A stretch of DNA of 64,000 nucleotides from contig JAMLIC010000014.1 of NCBI GenBank assembly GCA_023954375.1, forward strand, positions 1 through 64,000, in the 5' to 3' direction. Below the pieces are notes generated by a model. It was not told where the DNA came from. It searched no databases and saw nothing but the letters and a program-made list of their open reading frames with translations. Shown here piece by piece: positions 15,983-24,890 of this stretch. Each line of letters begins with the position of its first letter. The stretch's first letter is position 1. A program made the translations under genes and the position numbers. Source of the DNA: Planctomycetota bacterium. Lineage in GTDB: Bacteria > Planctomycetota > J058.

Positions 15983-17914
15983 CTAGCGGCCCTCCCCGCC
16001 CGTCGCCGGCTCGGCGAAGCCGGCGCCGAGGTTGAGCTGCTCGGCCGAGATGCGCTCCTCGAGGTTCAGGTCGGTCGTGACGTCGGCCCCGCGGCCGACG
16101 ACCACCTTCCGCGCGTCGCCCGTGCCGTGGGCCAGCGCGCGCAGGAGGAGGTGCATGCGGTAGACGCCGGGCGCCGCGCGGTCGAGCAGGCGCTGCGCGG
16201 CGAAGCGGTCGGCGTCGGCGCGGGCGAGCGCCACCCGGCCCCGCGCCGACACGCGCGCGGCGTCGCGCACCCGCGCCGCCTCGGCGCGGGCGGCGGGGCC
16301 GACGCGGGCCGCGTGGGCGACGGCGTCGAGGATGCGGGCCTCGCGCTCCTCGAGCGCCGCGGTGACCGCCTCGAACGAGCGGCCGACCTCGGGCGGCGGG
16401 TGGAGCTCCGTCAGGTAGGCCGCCGTGACCTCGACGCCGAGCCCGAGGTCGTCGGCCGCCGCCTGCAGCCGCGCGCGCAGGGCGTCGGCGACGGGGCCGC
16501 GCTCGACGAGGAGCTCGTCGAGGTCCGAGCCGGAGAGCATGAACGACAGCTCGCGCTCGGCGAGCGCCTCGAGGAGCGCCCGCGGGTCGTCGACCGACGC
16601 CGCGAACGCGCGGGGGTCACGCACCCGGAAGGCGACGGTCGCCGCGGTCGCCAGGAGGTTGACCGCGTCCTCGCCCTCGGCGCCGCGGCGCGCGAGCAGG
16701 ACGAGCATGTCCGCGTCCTCGTCGCGGCCAGCCGGTCGGTCGTCCTCCGCGTCGTGGCGCTCCGTCCAGAGGACGGTCGGCTCCCTCGCGCCCGGGGCGA
16801 GGCCGCCGACCTCGTGGTCGCCCGTCATGAACGACTGCACGCGCTCGTGCGGGACGAGGACGACCTCGTCGACCGGCCAGGGGAGCTTGAGGCTCGCGCC
16901 CGGGGTGAGGAGGACCCCCTCGCGCAGGGTGCCCAGGCGGCGCACGAGCCCGCGCTCGTGCGGGGCGACGACGACGACGCTCGACAGCGCCCAGAGGACG
17001 ACGAGGGCGAAGCCGGCGATCGGCGCCACCCAGCGCTCGAGGAAGCGGTAGAACCAGGTCTGCGAGAGGGCGAAGCCGAACTGGTAGTCGACGGTGCGCG
17101 CGATCGAGCGCGCCATGTCGCCCGGCGCCGAGATGAGGCCGAGCAGGCGGCTGTCGAAGACGGGGCGCGCCACCTCGCCCGGGCGGCGCGGGCGATAGGC
17201 CTCGAGCAGGAGGAGGAGCAGCGCCTCGAGGCCGAGGAGGGCCGAGACCGCCACGTAGCCGTGGCCGACGAGGTCGAGGCCCGGCTGCCCGGTGGCGTGC
17301 GCCGCGGCGAGGGTGAGGCCGGCGACGAGGAGGAGGAGGGCGCCGGAGGTGGCCCGGCGCCCGCCGGCCGCGACCTCGAGCCCGGCGCCGCCGCGGGCGA
17401 GCGCCGCCGCGTAGCGGCCGATGACGAGGAGGCCGAAGGCGCCGCCGCAGAGCGCCGCGGCGGCCGGCAGGGTCGCGCCGGCGCCGGGCCGGGGGAAGAG
17501 GGTCACGAGGGCCCAGACGGCCAGGAGCTCGAGGGCGGCCGTGGCCAGGGCGGCGACGGCGCCGCCGACGCGGCGGGTCCGCTCCAGGGCCGCCTCGTCG
17601 TGGAGGACGCCGCCGCCCCCGTCGCCCGCCTCGGCGAAGATCGCCCGGCGCCCCTCGCGGGCCAGGGCCTCGAGGCGCCGCGCCTCCAGGGCCGCGGCGC
17701 GCGCCTGGGCCGCGCGGACCTCGTGGACGAGCAGGACGAGCCACACGGGGAGGCTCGCGACCAGGTGCGCCGCGGCGCCGGCGGCGACGAACGAGCCGAG
17801 CGACCACGACAGGCCGCCGGCGACCGCGGCCAGGAGGGCCGTGGCCCCGAGGCCCACGGCGGCCACCCGCACCCCGGCCGCGTGCCCCTGCGGAAGGTCA
17901 GGTCCCCCGTGCAT
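15983..17914 (-). CDS. SPFH/HflK-like protein with multi-pass membrane N-terminus
   Basis: A 643-aa protein and the first gene of the operon. The first 300 residues hold about six hydrophobic segments, then a further helix (GFALVVLWALSSVVVV) leads into an SPFH domain (APHERGLVRRLGTL, GASLKLPWPVDEV) and an Ala/Arg coiled coil. Ordinary HflK has a single helix, so this is an SPFH protein fused to a polytopic domain. The ATG at 17914 follows a G-rich ribosome binding site. The other two SPFH genes follow directly, which suggests a three-component cage. Confidence 0.75.
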   Translation of the reverse strand: MHGGPDLPQGHAAGVRVAAVGLGATALLAAVAGGLSWSLGSFVAAGAAAHLVASLPVWLVLLVHEVRAAQARAAALEARRLEALAREGRRAIFAEAGDGGGGVLHDEAALERTRRVGGAVAALATAALELLAVWALVTLFPRPGAGATLPAAAALCGGAFGLLVIGRYAAALARGGAGLEVAAGGRRATSGALLLLVAGLTLAAAHATGQPGLDLVGHGYVAVSALLGLEALLLLLLEAYRPRRPGEVARPVFDSRLLGLISAPGDMARSIARTVDYQFGFALSQTWFYRFLERWVAPIAGFALVVLWALSSVVVVAPHERGLVRRLGTLREGVLLTPGASLKLPWPVDEVVLVPHERVQSFMTGDHEVGGLAPGAREPTVLWTERHDAEDDRPAGRDEDADMLVLLARRGAEGEDAVNLLATAATVAFRVRDPRAFAASVDDPRALLEALAERELSFMLSGSDLDELLVERGPVADALRARLQAAADDLGLGVEVTAAYLTELHPPPEVGRSFEAVTAALEEREARILDAVAHAARVGPAARAEAARVRDAARVSARGRVALARADADRFAAQRLLDRAAPGVYRMHLLLRALAHGTGDARKVVVGRGADVTTDLNLEERISAEQLNLGAGFAEPATGGEGR

Positions 17915-18235
17915 GTCCCCCCTACCCCGGCAGCCCGCCGCAGGTTCAGGCCCGGTCGTGGGTCCGCCGCGCGGGCCCTCCGTGCCTTCACTTCGCGGCG
18001 CTCGGCGCGGCGGTGCCGCGCCCTCGCTCGCTCGCGCCAGGCCCTTTCGGCCGGGGCGGCAGTCTAGCAGCTTGCACGTCGGTGGGTTCCGGCGGGAAAC
18101 GTCCCGGTGCGGCGCGGCGCGTCAACTCCCGTCGTGGTGGGATTTGGCTCACCGCGTCGTAAGCGCTTTCGTTGAAAGGGTCGACCATGTCGGCGGGGTC
18201 GTCTATCATGGGGCCCGAGGGGGAGGAGGGCGACC
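17915..18235. promoter_or_regulatory. Divergent regulatory region for the SPFH operon and small ORF
   Basis: About 320 bases without a convincing gene. On the minus strand a candidate ECF-like or SigA-like promoter reads GGAACC (18090-18085), an 18-base spacer and TAGACT (18066-18061), 147 bases before the SPFH operon start; this is tentative. On the plus strand the clearest promoter is at 18181-18209. No riboswitch was recognised. Confidence 0.35.
18181..18209 (+). promoter_or_regulatory. Candidate promoter of the small ORF at 18236
   Basis: TCGACC at 18181-18186, a 17-base spacer, then TATCAT at 18204-18209, resembling a primary-sigma promoter with a 5-of-6 minus-10 box. The expected start is near 18216, giving a leader of about 20 bases that carries a GGAGGAGGG ribosome binding site. 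Confidence 0.45.
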
Positions 18236-18442
18236 ATGAACCCGACCACGGAACGGCCCGAAGTCCGTGCTGCCGCGTCTCTTGGCGCCTGGGATGCCCC
18301 CGAGCCCCAGGAGCGGCCGCGCTACGCCATGCAGCGAACGAAGGCCGCGAGCCTCCGGCAATTGCCGGCGCGCCTCCTCCTCACCCGCGCCCGGACCGAG
18401 GGCGAGGCGCACCGCCGGGCGCGCCCGGCGACCGAGGAGTAG
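18236..18442 (+). CDS. Small hypothetical protein (68 aa)
   Basis: A 68-aa Arg/Ala/Glu-rich protein with no membrane segment and no recognised family. It is supported mainly by its setting: a candidate promoter 27 bases upstream, an exceptionally strong GGAGGAGGG ribosome binding site 5 bases before the ATG, and an intrinsic terminator 28 bases after the TAG. The RQLPARLLLTRARTEGEA stretch could form an amphipathic helix. Because the terminator separates it from the kinase gene, it looks like a monocistronic unit. Homologues should be sought before it is accepted. Confidence 0.5.
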   Translation: MNPTTERPEVRAAASLGAWDAPEPQERPRYAMQRTKAASLRQLPARLLLTRARTEGEAHRRARPATEE

Positions 18443-18469
18443 CGACCCCCGTCCAACGCGTTCACGGCC

Positions 18470-18502
18470 GAGCCCGGGCGTCCGCCCGGGCTCGCGCGTT
18501 TT
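18470..18502 (+). terminator. Intrinsic terminator
   Basis: GAGCCCGGGC (18470-18479), a 4-base loop and GCCCGGGCTC (18484-18493), followed by GCGCGTTTT. A perfect 10-bp GC stem with a T run, the best intrinsic terminator in the window. It closes the small ORF and lies 46 bases before the kinase start. Confidence 0.85.
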
Positions 18503-18548
18503 CCGGAGGGGATGCGCCAGCTGCTTGCGTGACCAGGGAGGCCGGCCG

Positions 18549-21500
18549 ATGCTTGGCGCGATGACCGCCTCCCCGCGCGACCCCGGCGACGCCCGCGTCG
18601 GTCCCTACGAGGTCCTCGGGCCGCTCGGCCGGGGTGGGGCGGGCGTGGTCCTCCGCGCGCGCTCCGCCGATGGCCGCGAGGTGGCGGTCAAGCTCCTCCG
18701 CAGCATGAGCCCCGCGGCCCTGTTGCGCTTCGCGCGCGAGCGCTCCCTGCAGGCGCAGCTGGGCCTGGCCGAGGGCTTCGTCCCCCTGATCGACGCCGGC
18801 GCCGGACCGAGCGGCCCGTGGCTGGCCATGCCGATCGTCCCCGGCGGGACGCTGCGCGACCGCCTCCTCCGCGGCGGCGCCCTGCCGATCGGCGAGGCGA
18901 TCGACCTGGTGCGCCGGCTGGCGGAGGCCCTCGCCCGCGCGCATGCGCGCGGGATCGTGCATCGCGACCTGAAGCCGGAGAACATCCTGTTCACCGCCGA
19001 CGGCGTGCCGCTGGTGGCGGACCTCGGCCTCGCCAAGCGCGACGGCGAGGGTCCCCCCGGCATGTCGCTGTCGGCGACCGGCGAGTTCCGGGGCACGATC
19101 GGCTACATGGCGCCCGAGCAGATGAAGGACGCCAAGTCCGTGGGGCCGGCGGCCGACGTCTTCGCCCTCGGCGCGATCCTCTACGAGTGCGTGAGCGGCC
19201 GGCCGGCGTTCACGGGGGACACGATCGTGCTGGTGATCGCGCGCCTCTCCGCGGGGCTGCTCGAGCCGCTGGCGACCCTGCGCCCGGACACGCCGGACTG
19301 GCTCGCGCGCCTCGTCGAGGACTGCCTGAGCCGCGACCCGGCGCGGCGGCCTCGGGACGCCGCCGCGCTGGCCGCGGCCCTGGTCGCGGCCCCGGCCGAG
19401 GAGGCGAGGGTCCGCCTGCGCAGGGCGGCGCGCCTCCGCGGGGTCGTCGCGGGCGCGGCCGCCGGAGCCCTCGCCGGCGTGGCGCTCGGGGCGGCGGCGC
19501 TCGGGCCGATCGTGGGCCGGTGGTCAGGTTCGCCGGCGCCCGCCGCCCCGACGCCGCCGACGCCGGGCGCGCCGGCGCCCGTCGCCGACGTCGCGCCGCC
19601 TCCGGCGCCCGTCGCCGACGTCGCGCCGCCTCCGGCGGTCGTCGCCGAGGTCGCGCCGCCTCCGGCGGTCGACCGCGCCTCGACGGGCGGCCCGCCGCTC
19701 GGGACCGCCCCGCTCGACCTGGACCTGCGCGCCGGCGCGGGCGTGGAGGTCGTCGCGCGCTGGGGCGCGCCGGCCGTCCGGCACGCCGCGGGCGTGGGGG
19801 CCATCGCGGTGGCGCCGGGGCTCGACCTCGTGGCCTCGGCGGACGACGCCGGCGCCCTGCGGCTCTGGCGCATGGCGGACGGGGCGCGGCGCGACACGCC
19901 GCTGACGCTCCCCGCCGGGGTCGAGACCCTGGCGCTCAGCGGCGACGGGGAGCACGTCGCCTACGTGACCTCCGGCGGCCAGGTGACCCTGCGCGCCCTC
20001 GGCGGCGGCGGGGAGGGAGGGCCGTTCGACGCGCAGGGGAGCGCGGCGCTGGCCGTGGGCCTGGCGCGGAGCGCCTCCACGGCGGTGATCTCCTTCTCCG
20101 ACGGCAGGCTGCTCATCTGGGACGCGACGACCTGGCGGGCCCGGGCCGCGCTCGACTACGAGACCCCGCTCACGGCGATCGCGGTCGCGCCGGACGGGGA
20201 GACCTGCGTCGTGGGGACCGCGCGCGGTGAGCTCGCGGCGTTCGACCCGCGGGTCGTGGGCGGACGCGACCCCACCGCCGGAGCCATCCGGACCGGCCAC
20301 GACCTGCCGGTCCGCCGCCTGGCCGTGTCGGCGGACAAGCGCCGCGCGGCGGCGCTGCTCCCCGGCGCCGGGCTGGTCGTCTGGGAGCTGGGGTCGCCGA
20401 ACTTCGCCGTCGCCCGGGGCGCGCTCCTGGCGGGGGAGGCGCTCGACCTGGCGTTCACGCCCGACGGGAACACGGTGGTGGGCGTCGACGCGACCGAGGT
20501 CGCGGCCTACGACTGCGCGCGGAGGACGACCGCCTGGCGGCAGCCGCTCCCCCGGCCCGCGCGCGCGGCGGCCGCGCTCCCGACGGAGGACGGGCGCGCG
20601 CGCGTGCTCTACAGCGACGCGCGCGACGGCCGGCTCGAGTGGCTGGACGCCGGGCCGACCGGCGTCGAGCGGCGGCCCGGCCACGCCGGCCGGGTCGTCG
20701 CCATGGTCGCGCGCGGCGCGACGCTGGTCTCGGCGGGCGCGGACGGCTCGGTCCTCCGCTGGACCGGGCCCGACCAGGCCGCGCGGCTGCTCGCGCGCGA
20801 CGGCGCGCTGACCGACGTCGCCCTCGCCCCCGACGGTCAGCGCCTGGCCGCCGTGTGGAGCGACCCGGCGCAGGGGCGCGGCGGCCTCGTGGTGCTGGAC
20901 CTGGAGCGGGGGGCCGTGGTCTTCACGCGCGAGGGCGCCCGGCCCGCGTCGACCGTCACGCTCTCGGCCGACGGGCAGCGCGCCTTCGTGGGCGAGCCCG
21001 GGGGCCTCGTCCTCCCGACCTGGATCGGCCCCCCGCGCGGTGACGACGACCTCCCGGCCGAGGCGTGGCAGGCGGGCGCGGGGGCCCTCCGCCGGGTGCG
21101 GCGCCTCGGCGACGGGCGCCTGGTGACCTCTGGGAGCGCCGGGCTGGCGGTCTGGCCGGCGCTCGGAGGGCCGTCGGGTGGGCGCCTCATCGAGCGCGTC
21201 CCCGCGCACGGCGCGCTGGCCGTCGCCCCCGACCGGCCGGGCGTGCTGCTCCTCGGGTGCGAGGACGGCTCCCTGGTCTGGCTGGACGTGGCGACCGGGC
21301 AGCAGCCGACCCGGCTGGCGGGAGGGCACACCGACGCCGTCACCGCCGTGGCGATCAGCCCGGACGGCGACCGGGTCGCGTCCGCGGGGGCAGACCGGAC
21401 GCTCTGCCTGTGGGACCTCCGGGGCGAGGAGGCCAGGGTGGAGGCCCTCCGCCTCGACCGTTCGGAGGACCTCGTGACCGCGCTGTCGTTCGACGGGCTC

Positions 21501-21560
21501 GGCCTCCTGATCGGGTTCGAGAGCGGCGTGGTGGTCCGGCTGCGCCTGCGCCCCGTGTGA
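18549..21560 (+). CDS. Ser/Thr protein kinase with C-terminal WD40 beta-propeller
   Basis: A 1003-aa protein from the ATG at 18549, eight bases after GGGAGG. The kinase domain (residues about 15-275) has a glycine loop (LGRGGAGVV), VAVKLL with Lys48, HRDLKPEN with Asp140 and Asn145, a DLG instead of DFG at 158-160, and an APE at the end of the activation loop. A transmembrane helix lies near residues 298-320 after an Arg-rich segment. A Pro/Ala/Val linker with imperfect APVADVAPPP repeats leads into WD40-like repeats (residues about 395-1003; the clearest ends TLCLWDLRG). This predicts a cytoplasmic kinase with an exported sensor propeller. A second kinase gene follows 71 bases downstream. 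Confidence 0.9.
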   Translation: MLGAMTASPRDPGDARVGPYEVLGPLGRGGAGVVLRARSADGREVAVKLLRSMSPAALLRFARERSLQAQLGLAEGFVPLIDAGAGPSGPWLAMPIVPGGTLRDRLLRGGALPIGEAIDLVRRLAEALARAHARGIVHRDLKPENILFTADGVPLVADLGLAKRDGEGPPGMSLSATGEFRGTIGYMAPEQMKDAKSVGPAADVFALGAILYECVSGRPAFTGDTIVLVIARLSAGLLEPLATLRPDTPDWLARLVEDCLSRDPARRPRDAAALAAALVAAPAEEARVRLRRAARLRGVVAGAAAGALAGVALGAAALGPIVGRWSGSPAPAAPTPPTPGAPAPVADVAPPPAPVADVAPPPAVVAEVAPPPAVDRASTGGPPLGTAPLDLDLRAGAGVEVVARWGAPAVRHAAGVGAIAVAPGLDLVASADDAGALRLWRMADGARRDTPLTLPAGVETLALSGDGEHVAYVTSGGQVTLRALGGGGEGGPFDAQGSAALAVGLARSASTAVISFSDGRLLIWDATTWRARAALDYETPLTAIAVAPDGETCVVGTARGELAAFDPRVVGGRDPTAGAIRTGHDLPVRRLAVSADKRRAAALLPGAGLVVWELGSPNFAVARGALLAGEALDLAFTPDGNTVVGVDATEVAAYDCARRTTAWRQPLPRPARAAAALPTEDGRARVLYSDARDGRLEWLDAGPTGVERRPGHAGRVVAMVARGATLVSAGADGSVLRWTGPDQAARLLARDGALTDVALAPDGQRLAAVWSDPAQGRGGLVVLDLERGAVVFTREGARPASTVTLSADGQRAFVGEPGGLVLPTWIGPPRGDDDLPAEAWQAGAGALRRVRRLGDGRLVTSGSAGLAVWPALGGPSGGRLIERVPAHGALAVAPDRPGVLLLGCEDGSLVWLDVATGQQPTRLAGGHTDAVTAVAISPDGDRVASAGADRTLCLWDLRGEEARVEALRLDRSEDLVTALSFDGLGLLIGFESGVVVRLRLRPV

Positions 21561-21583
21561 TCGGCGGCCGCGGCCGTTCGCCC

Positions 21584-21606
21584 GGCACCCCCGCGGGCGG
21601 GGTGCC
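21584..21606 (+). terminator. Hairpin between the two kinase genes
   Basis: GGCACCCC (21584-21591) pairs perfectly with GGGGTGCC (21599-21606) around a 7-base loop, 24 bases after the kinase stop codon. There is no T tract, so it may be an attenuator, a weak terminator or a processing stem. Confidence 0.4.
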
Positions 21607-21631
21607 CCGGGGGCGGGGTAGAACGGTGGGC

Positions 21632-22468
21632 GTGACCCCCGACCGGCTCGCCGAGGACCACGGACGGCTGCTCGCGCGCCACGGGCTGCGCCTGCAGGAG
21701 CTCCTCGGCGCCGGCGGCCACGGCCGCGTCTACCGGGCCTGGAGCGCGGCGCACGGCGACGTGGCGGTCAAGGTGCTCACCGACCTCGATGCGATCACGC
21801 GCCGGCGGTTCGAGCGCGAGGCGCGCCTCACGCTGCGCCTCCGGCACCCCGCCCTGGTCGCCGCGCACGCGGTGACCGCCGACGAGGAGGGCTCCTGCCT
21901 GGTCATGGACCTCGTGCGCGCCCCCTCGCTCGCCGGCTGGCTCGCCCGTCAGCGCGCGAGCGAGGCCGCCGCCGCGCTCCTCCTCGAGCGCGTGGGCGCC
22001 GCCCTGGCCCACGCGCACGCGCACGATGTCGTCCACCGCGACGTGAAGCCGAGCAACGTCCTCCTGCCGGCCGAGGGGCCGATGCTCTGCGACCTGGGCG
22101 TGGCCCGGGACCTGGCCTCCGCCTCCCGCTGCACCGGGGCGGGCACCATGGTGGGGACGCTCGCCTTCGTCGCGCCGGAGTGCCTGGTCGGGCAGGAGCC
22201 CACGGGGAAGGCCGACGTGTTCTCGCTGGCGGGCACCTGCTACCAGGCCCTGACCGGGCAGGCGCCCTTCCACACGGACGACCCGCTGGAGAGCCTGAGG
22301 AAGATCGCGCAGGACCGGCCCGTCGACGTCCGCCGCGCGCGCCCCGAGCTGTCGCGCGCGCTCGCCGACCTGCTCGACGACATGTTCGAGAAGGACCCCG
22401 CCGCCCGCTGCGGCGCCGACGAGGTCGCGGCCCGGGCCGCGGCGCTCCGCGCCCGGAGCCTGACCTGA
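21632..22468 (+). CDS. Cytoplasmic Ser/Thr protein kinase
   Basis: A 278-aa kinase domain with no extra module. It has LLGAGGHGRVYRA as the glycine loop, VAVKVL with Lys47, HRDVKPSN with Asp137, CDLG with Asp154, and APE in FVAPECLV. It has no membrane helix. Two in-frame GTG codons (21626, 21632) are possible starts. The second is preferred here because TAGAAC (21619-21624) lies seven bases before it, the spacing seen at other apparently leaderless genes in this window; the choice changes only two residues. The stop is 10 bases before the FHA regulator gene, so the two are probably co-transcribed and the kinase may phosphorylate it or its ligand. Confidence 0.85.
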   Translation: MTPDRLAEDHGRLLARHGLRLQELLGAGGHGRVYRAWSAAHGDVAVKVLTDLDAITRRRFEREARLTLRLRHPALVAAHAVTADEEGSCLVMDLVRAPSLAGWLARQRASEAAAALLLERVGAALAHAHAHDVVHRDVKPSNVLLPAEGPMLCDLGVARDLASASRCTGAGTMVGTLAFVAPECLVGQEPTGKADVFSLAGTCYQALTGQAPFHTDDPLESLRKIAQDRPVDVRRARPELSRALADLLDDMFEKDPAARCGADEVAARAAALRARSLT

Positions 22469-22478
22469 GGGGGGGGCC

Positions 22479-23220
22479 GTGCCGCGCCTGATCCGGCTCG
22501 ACCCCCCGGGCGTCGAGTGGCACCCGCTGGCCGCCGACCGCGTGACGCTGGGCGCGCTCCCCGACGACGACATCGCGCTCGGGGCGCCGGGGTGCCCGCC
22601 CGGCCTGTGCGCGCTCGAGTGGACGGCCGAGGGTCACCGCCTCGTGCCCACGGGGCCGCTCCGCCTCAACGGGCGCGTCCCCGAGGGGCCGGTCGTCCTG
22701 GCCGAGGGCGACGTCCTCGAGCTCCACGGCGCGCGCTACCGCTACGACGCCGAGGCGACGCGCGACGAGGTGACCGGCCTGGCCTGCGGGCGCCTGGTCG
22801 ACGTCGCGCTGCGGCGGCTGGTGGCCCGCGAGGGCGCCCAGCCGGCCCTCCTGTGCGTGGCGCTCGACCGGCTGGCGCTGCTGGACGACCCCGCCCTCGA
22901 GGAGCGGGCGGTCGTCGCGGCGGCCCGCGCCCTGCAGGAGGTCCTGCCCGCGGGCGCCGCGCTCGGACGGGACCGCGGGGGGGCGTTCCGCGCGGCGCTG
23001 GACCTGTCGCCGCGGCGCGCCGAGGCGCTGGCCCGGCGCGTGTGCGACAAGGCCCGCGCGACCCGCGTCGACCTCGCCGGCGCCGCGCTCGAGCTCTCGG
23101 TGAGCGTCGGCCTGGCCACCAGCCCGCCCTCCCCGCGCGACGCGGCCGCCCTGCGGCGCGCCGCCGAGGACGCCGCGCCGCGCCGCGCGGCGCGGCGGCG
23201 GGCAGGCCCTGTGGGCGACC
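22479..23220 (+). CDS. N-terminal part (FHA + degenerate GGDEF) of a frameshifted sigma-54-type activator
   Basis: About 245 residues from a GTG start preceded by a G-rich stretch. Residues 1-90 look like an FHA phosphothreonine-binding domain (TLGALPDDDIALG and RLNGRVP). Residues 95-235 match the outline of a GGDEF domain (CVALDRLALLDD, then ELSVSVGLAT), but the catalytic signature is replaced by RDRGGAF, so no cyclase activity is expected. The coding frame then shifts by +1 within the GC-rich low-complexity DNA at about 23171-23210. After that point the regulator continues in another frame, and the original frame stays open only by chance. The natural product is probably one protein with the following feature, or the split is a sequencing error. 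Confidence 0.6.
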
Positions 23221-23265
23221 GACGCGCGCCCGGCGCCCGGCGCCGACGACGCCGCGCTGCCCTTC

Positions 23266-24735
23266 GTGCTCTCGCCCGACGGGCTGGGGCTGCTGTCCGT
23301 CGTCGAGCGGCTGCTGCAGTGCACGCAGGGGCTCGCGCCGTTCCTCGACCTCCTCCTGGCCCTGCTCGTCGAGCACACGAAGGCGGAGCGCGGGCTCCTC
23401 TTGCTGCCAGGCGCCGACGGCGAGCTCGCCGTGGCCGCCATGCGCGCGCTCGACCCGGCCCTGCTCGAGACGCCGGCGTTCCAGGTCAGCCGGGGCCTGG
23501 TCGGCGAGGCCGCGCGCCGGCGCGAGCCGGTGCTCGTCCGCGACGCCCTCGACGACGCGCGCTACCGCGACCGCCAGAGCGTCGTACAGAGCCGCCTCCG
23601 GTCGGCGCTGGTGGTGCCGCTGGTGCTCGAGCGCCGCGCGGTCGGGGTGCTCTACCTCGACAACACCTCGATCACCCGCTGCTTCAACGAGGTCGACCAG
23701 CGGCTCCTGGTCGCGTTCGCGCGCCTGGTGGCCGGGCCCCTCGACCAGTCGGTGCGGCTGGAGCGACGGGGGGCGGCCGACCCCGGCGCGCGGCCGCCCG
23801 GCTTCGACGCGATCGTCGGGCAGAGCCGCGCGGTCCGCGACCTGCTCGCGCAGGTCGCGCGCCTCGCGCCGAGCGACCTGCCGGTCGTGATCCTGGGCGA
23901 GAGCGGGGCGGGCAAGGAGCTCGTGGCGCGCGCCCTGCACGGCGCCGGGCCGCGCGCGGGGGGCCCCTTCCAGGCGGAGTCGTGCAGCGCGCTCCCCGAC
24001 GCCCTCGTGAAGTCCCTCCTCTGCGGCCACGAGCGCGGCGCGTTCAGCGGCGCCGAGGAGGCCCGCCCGGGGCTGTTCGAGCTCGCCTGTGGCGGCACCC
24101 TGCTCCTCGACGACGCCGACGCCATGACGGAGGCGGTGCAGGTCGAGCTCCTGCGCGTGCTGCAGGAGGGCGAGGTGCGGCGCCTGGGCGCGGCGCGCCC
24201 GCGCCGTGTGCGGGTGCGCGTCGTGTGCGCCACGCGCCGGCCGCTCGACGAGCTGGTGGCCGAGGGGGCCCTGCGCGAGGACCTGTTCTACCGGCTCAAC
24301 GTCCTGCCGCTGCGGGTCCCCCCGCTGCGCGAGCGGCGCGAGGACGTGCCGCTCCTCCTGGCGCACTTCGCCGCGTCGCGCGGCGCGGGCGCGCTGAGCT
24401 TCTCGCCCGCCGCGCTCCGGCTGCTCGGCGCCCACGAGTGGCCGGGGAACGTCCGCCAGCTCGAGAACGAGGTGCGGCGCCTGGCCGCGCTGCTCCCGCC
24501 GGGGAGCGTCGTCGAGCCCGCGGACCTCGACCCCGCGCTCCGCGGCCAGGCCGTCGAGGAGGGCCTGCCGCTGGGCGAGGGGGGCACGCTGAAGGACGCG
24601 ACCGAGGCGCTGGAGCGGCGCATGATCGCGCGAGCCCTCGCGCGCGCGCACGGCAACCGCGCCCTGGCGGCCCGCCTCCTGGGGCTGAGCCGCTCGGGGC
24701 TGCACCTCAAGCTCCAGCGCTACGGGCTCGAGTAG
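23266..24735 (+). CDS. GAF - AAA+ sigma-54 interaction - Fis HTH transcription activator (C-terminal part)
   Basis: 489 aa from the GTG at 23266; coding similarity in this frame starts earlier, at about 23203 (GQALWATDARP). A GAF domain (residues about 25-170) is followed by an AAA+ domain with Walker A GESGAGKE (211-218), the sigma-54-contacting loop as GAFSGA (258-263; consensus GAFTGA), Walker B in GGTLLLDDAD and the sensor/arginine-finger region REDLFYRLNVLPLRVPPLR. The C-terminus is a Fis-type helix-turn-helix (NRALAARLLGLSRSGLH). With the upstream FHA domain this is an FHA-linked bacterial enhancer-binding protein that likely receives a kinase signal from the genes just upstream. Its binding sites may be the palindromes at 24773 and 26751. 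Confidence 0.85.
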   Translation: MLSPDGLGLLSVVERLLQCTQGLAPFLDLLLALLVEHTKAERGLLLLPGADGELAVAAMRALDPALLETPAFQVSRGLVGEAARRREPVLVRDALDDARYRDRQSVVQSRLRSALVVPLVLERRAVGVLYLDNTSITRCFNEVDQRLLVAFARLVAGPLDQSVRLERRGAADPGARPPGFDAIVGQSRAVRDLLAQVARLAPSDLPVVILGESGAGKELVARALHGAGPRAGGPFQAESCSALPDALVKSLLCGHERGAFSGAEEARPGLFELACGGTLLLDDADAMTEAVQVELLRVLQEGEVRRLGAARPRRVRVRVVCATRRPLDELVAEGALREDLFYRLNVLPLRVPPLRERREDVPLLLAHFAASRGAGALSFSPAALRLLGAHEWPGNVRQLENEVRRLAALLPPGSVVEPADLDPALRGQAVEEGLPLGEGGTLKDATEALERRMIARALARAHGNRALAARLLGLSRSGLHLKLQRYGLE

Positions 24736-24772
24736 CCCCTCCGTTCCACGCCCTGACACGGGCGCTCGAAGC

Positions 24773-24787
24773 GTCCACCGCGTGGAC
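24773..24787. promoter_or_regulatory. Palindrome GTCCAC-CGC-GTGGAC, candidate operator
   Basis: A perfect 6-3-6 inverted repeat ending 103 bases before the ATG of the Kelch lipoprotein. It is embedded in a roughly 30-base block that recurs at 26751 before the next gene. It could be an upstream activating site for the enhancer-binding protein encoded immediately upstream. Confidence 0.5.
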
Positions 24788-24890
24788 GGTCGGCGCGGCC
24801 CGGAGAGCGGCGACGGCGGCAAGTCGTTGCGCGGTGGGCCTCGCGCGCCGGGCGCGCCCCGTGCACGGGGGCGGCGCGGAGGGATCGGCC

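Noticed and set aside
24800..24840. Sigma-54 promoter upstream of the Kelch lipoprotein (CGGCAA, 4 bases, TTGC)
   Set aside because: The GG and GC doublets are 9 rather than 10 bases apart, a spacing that sigma-54 holoenzyme does not tolerate well. Other GG-N10-GC matches here are expected by chance in such GC-rich DNA.
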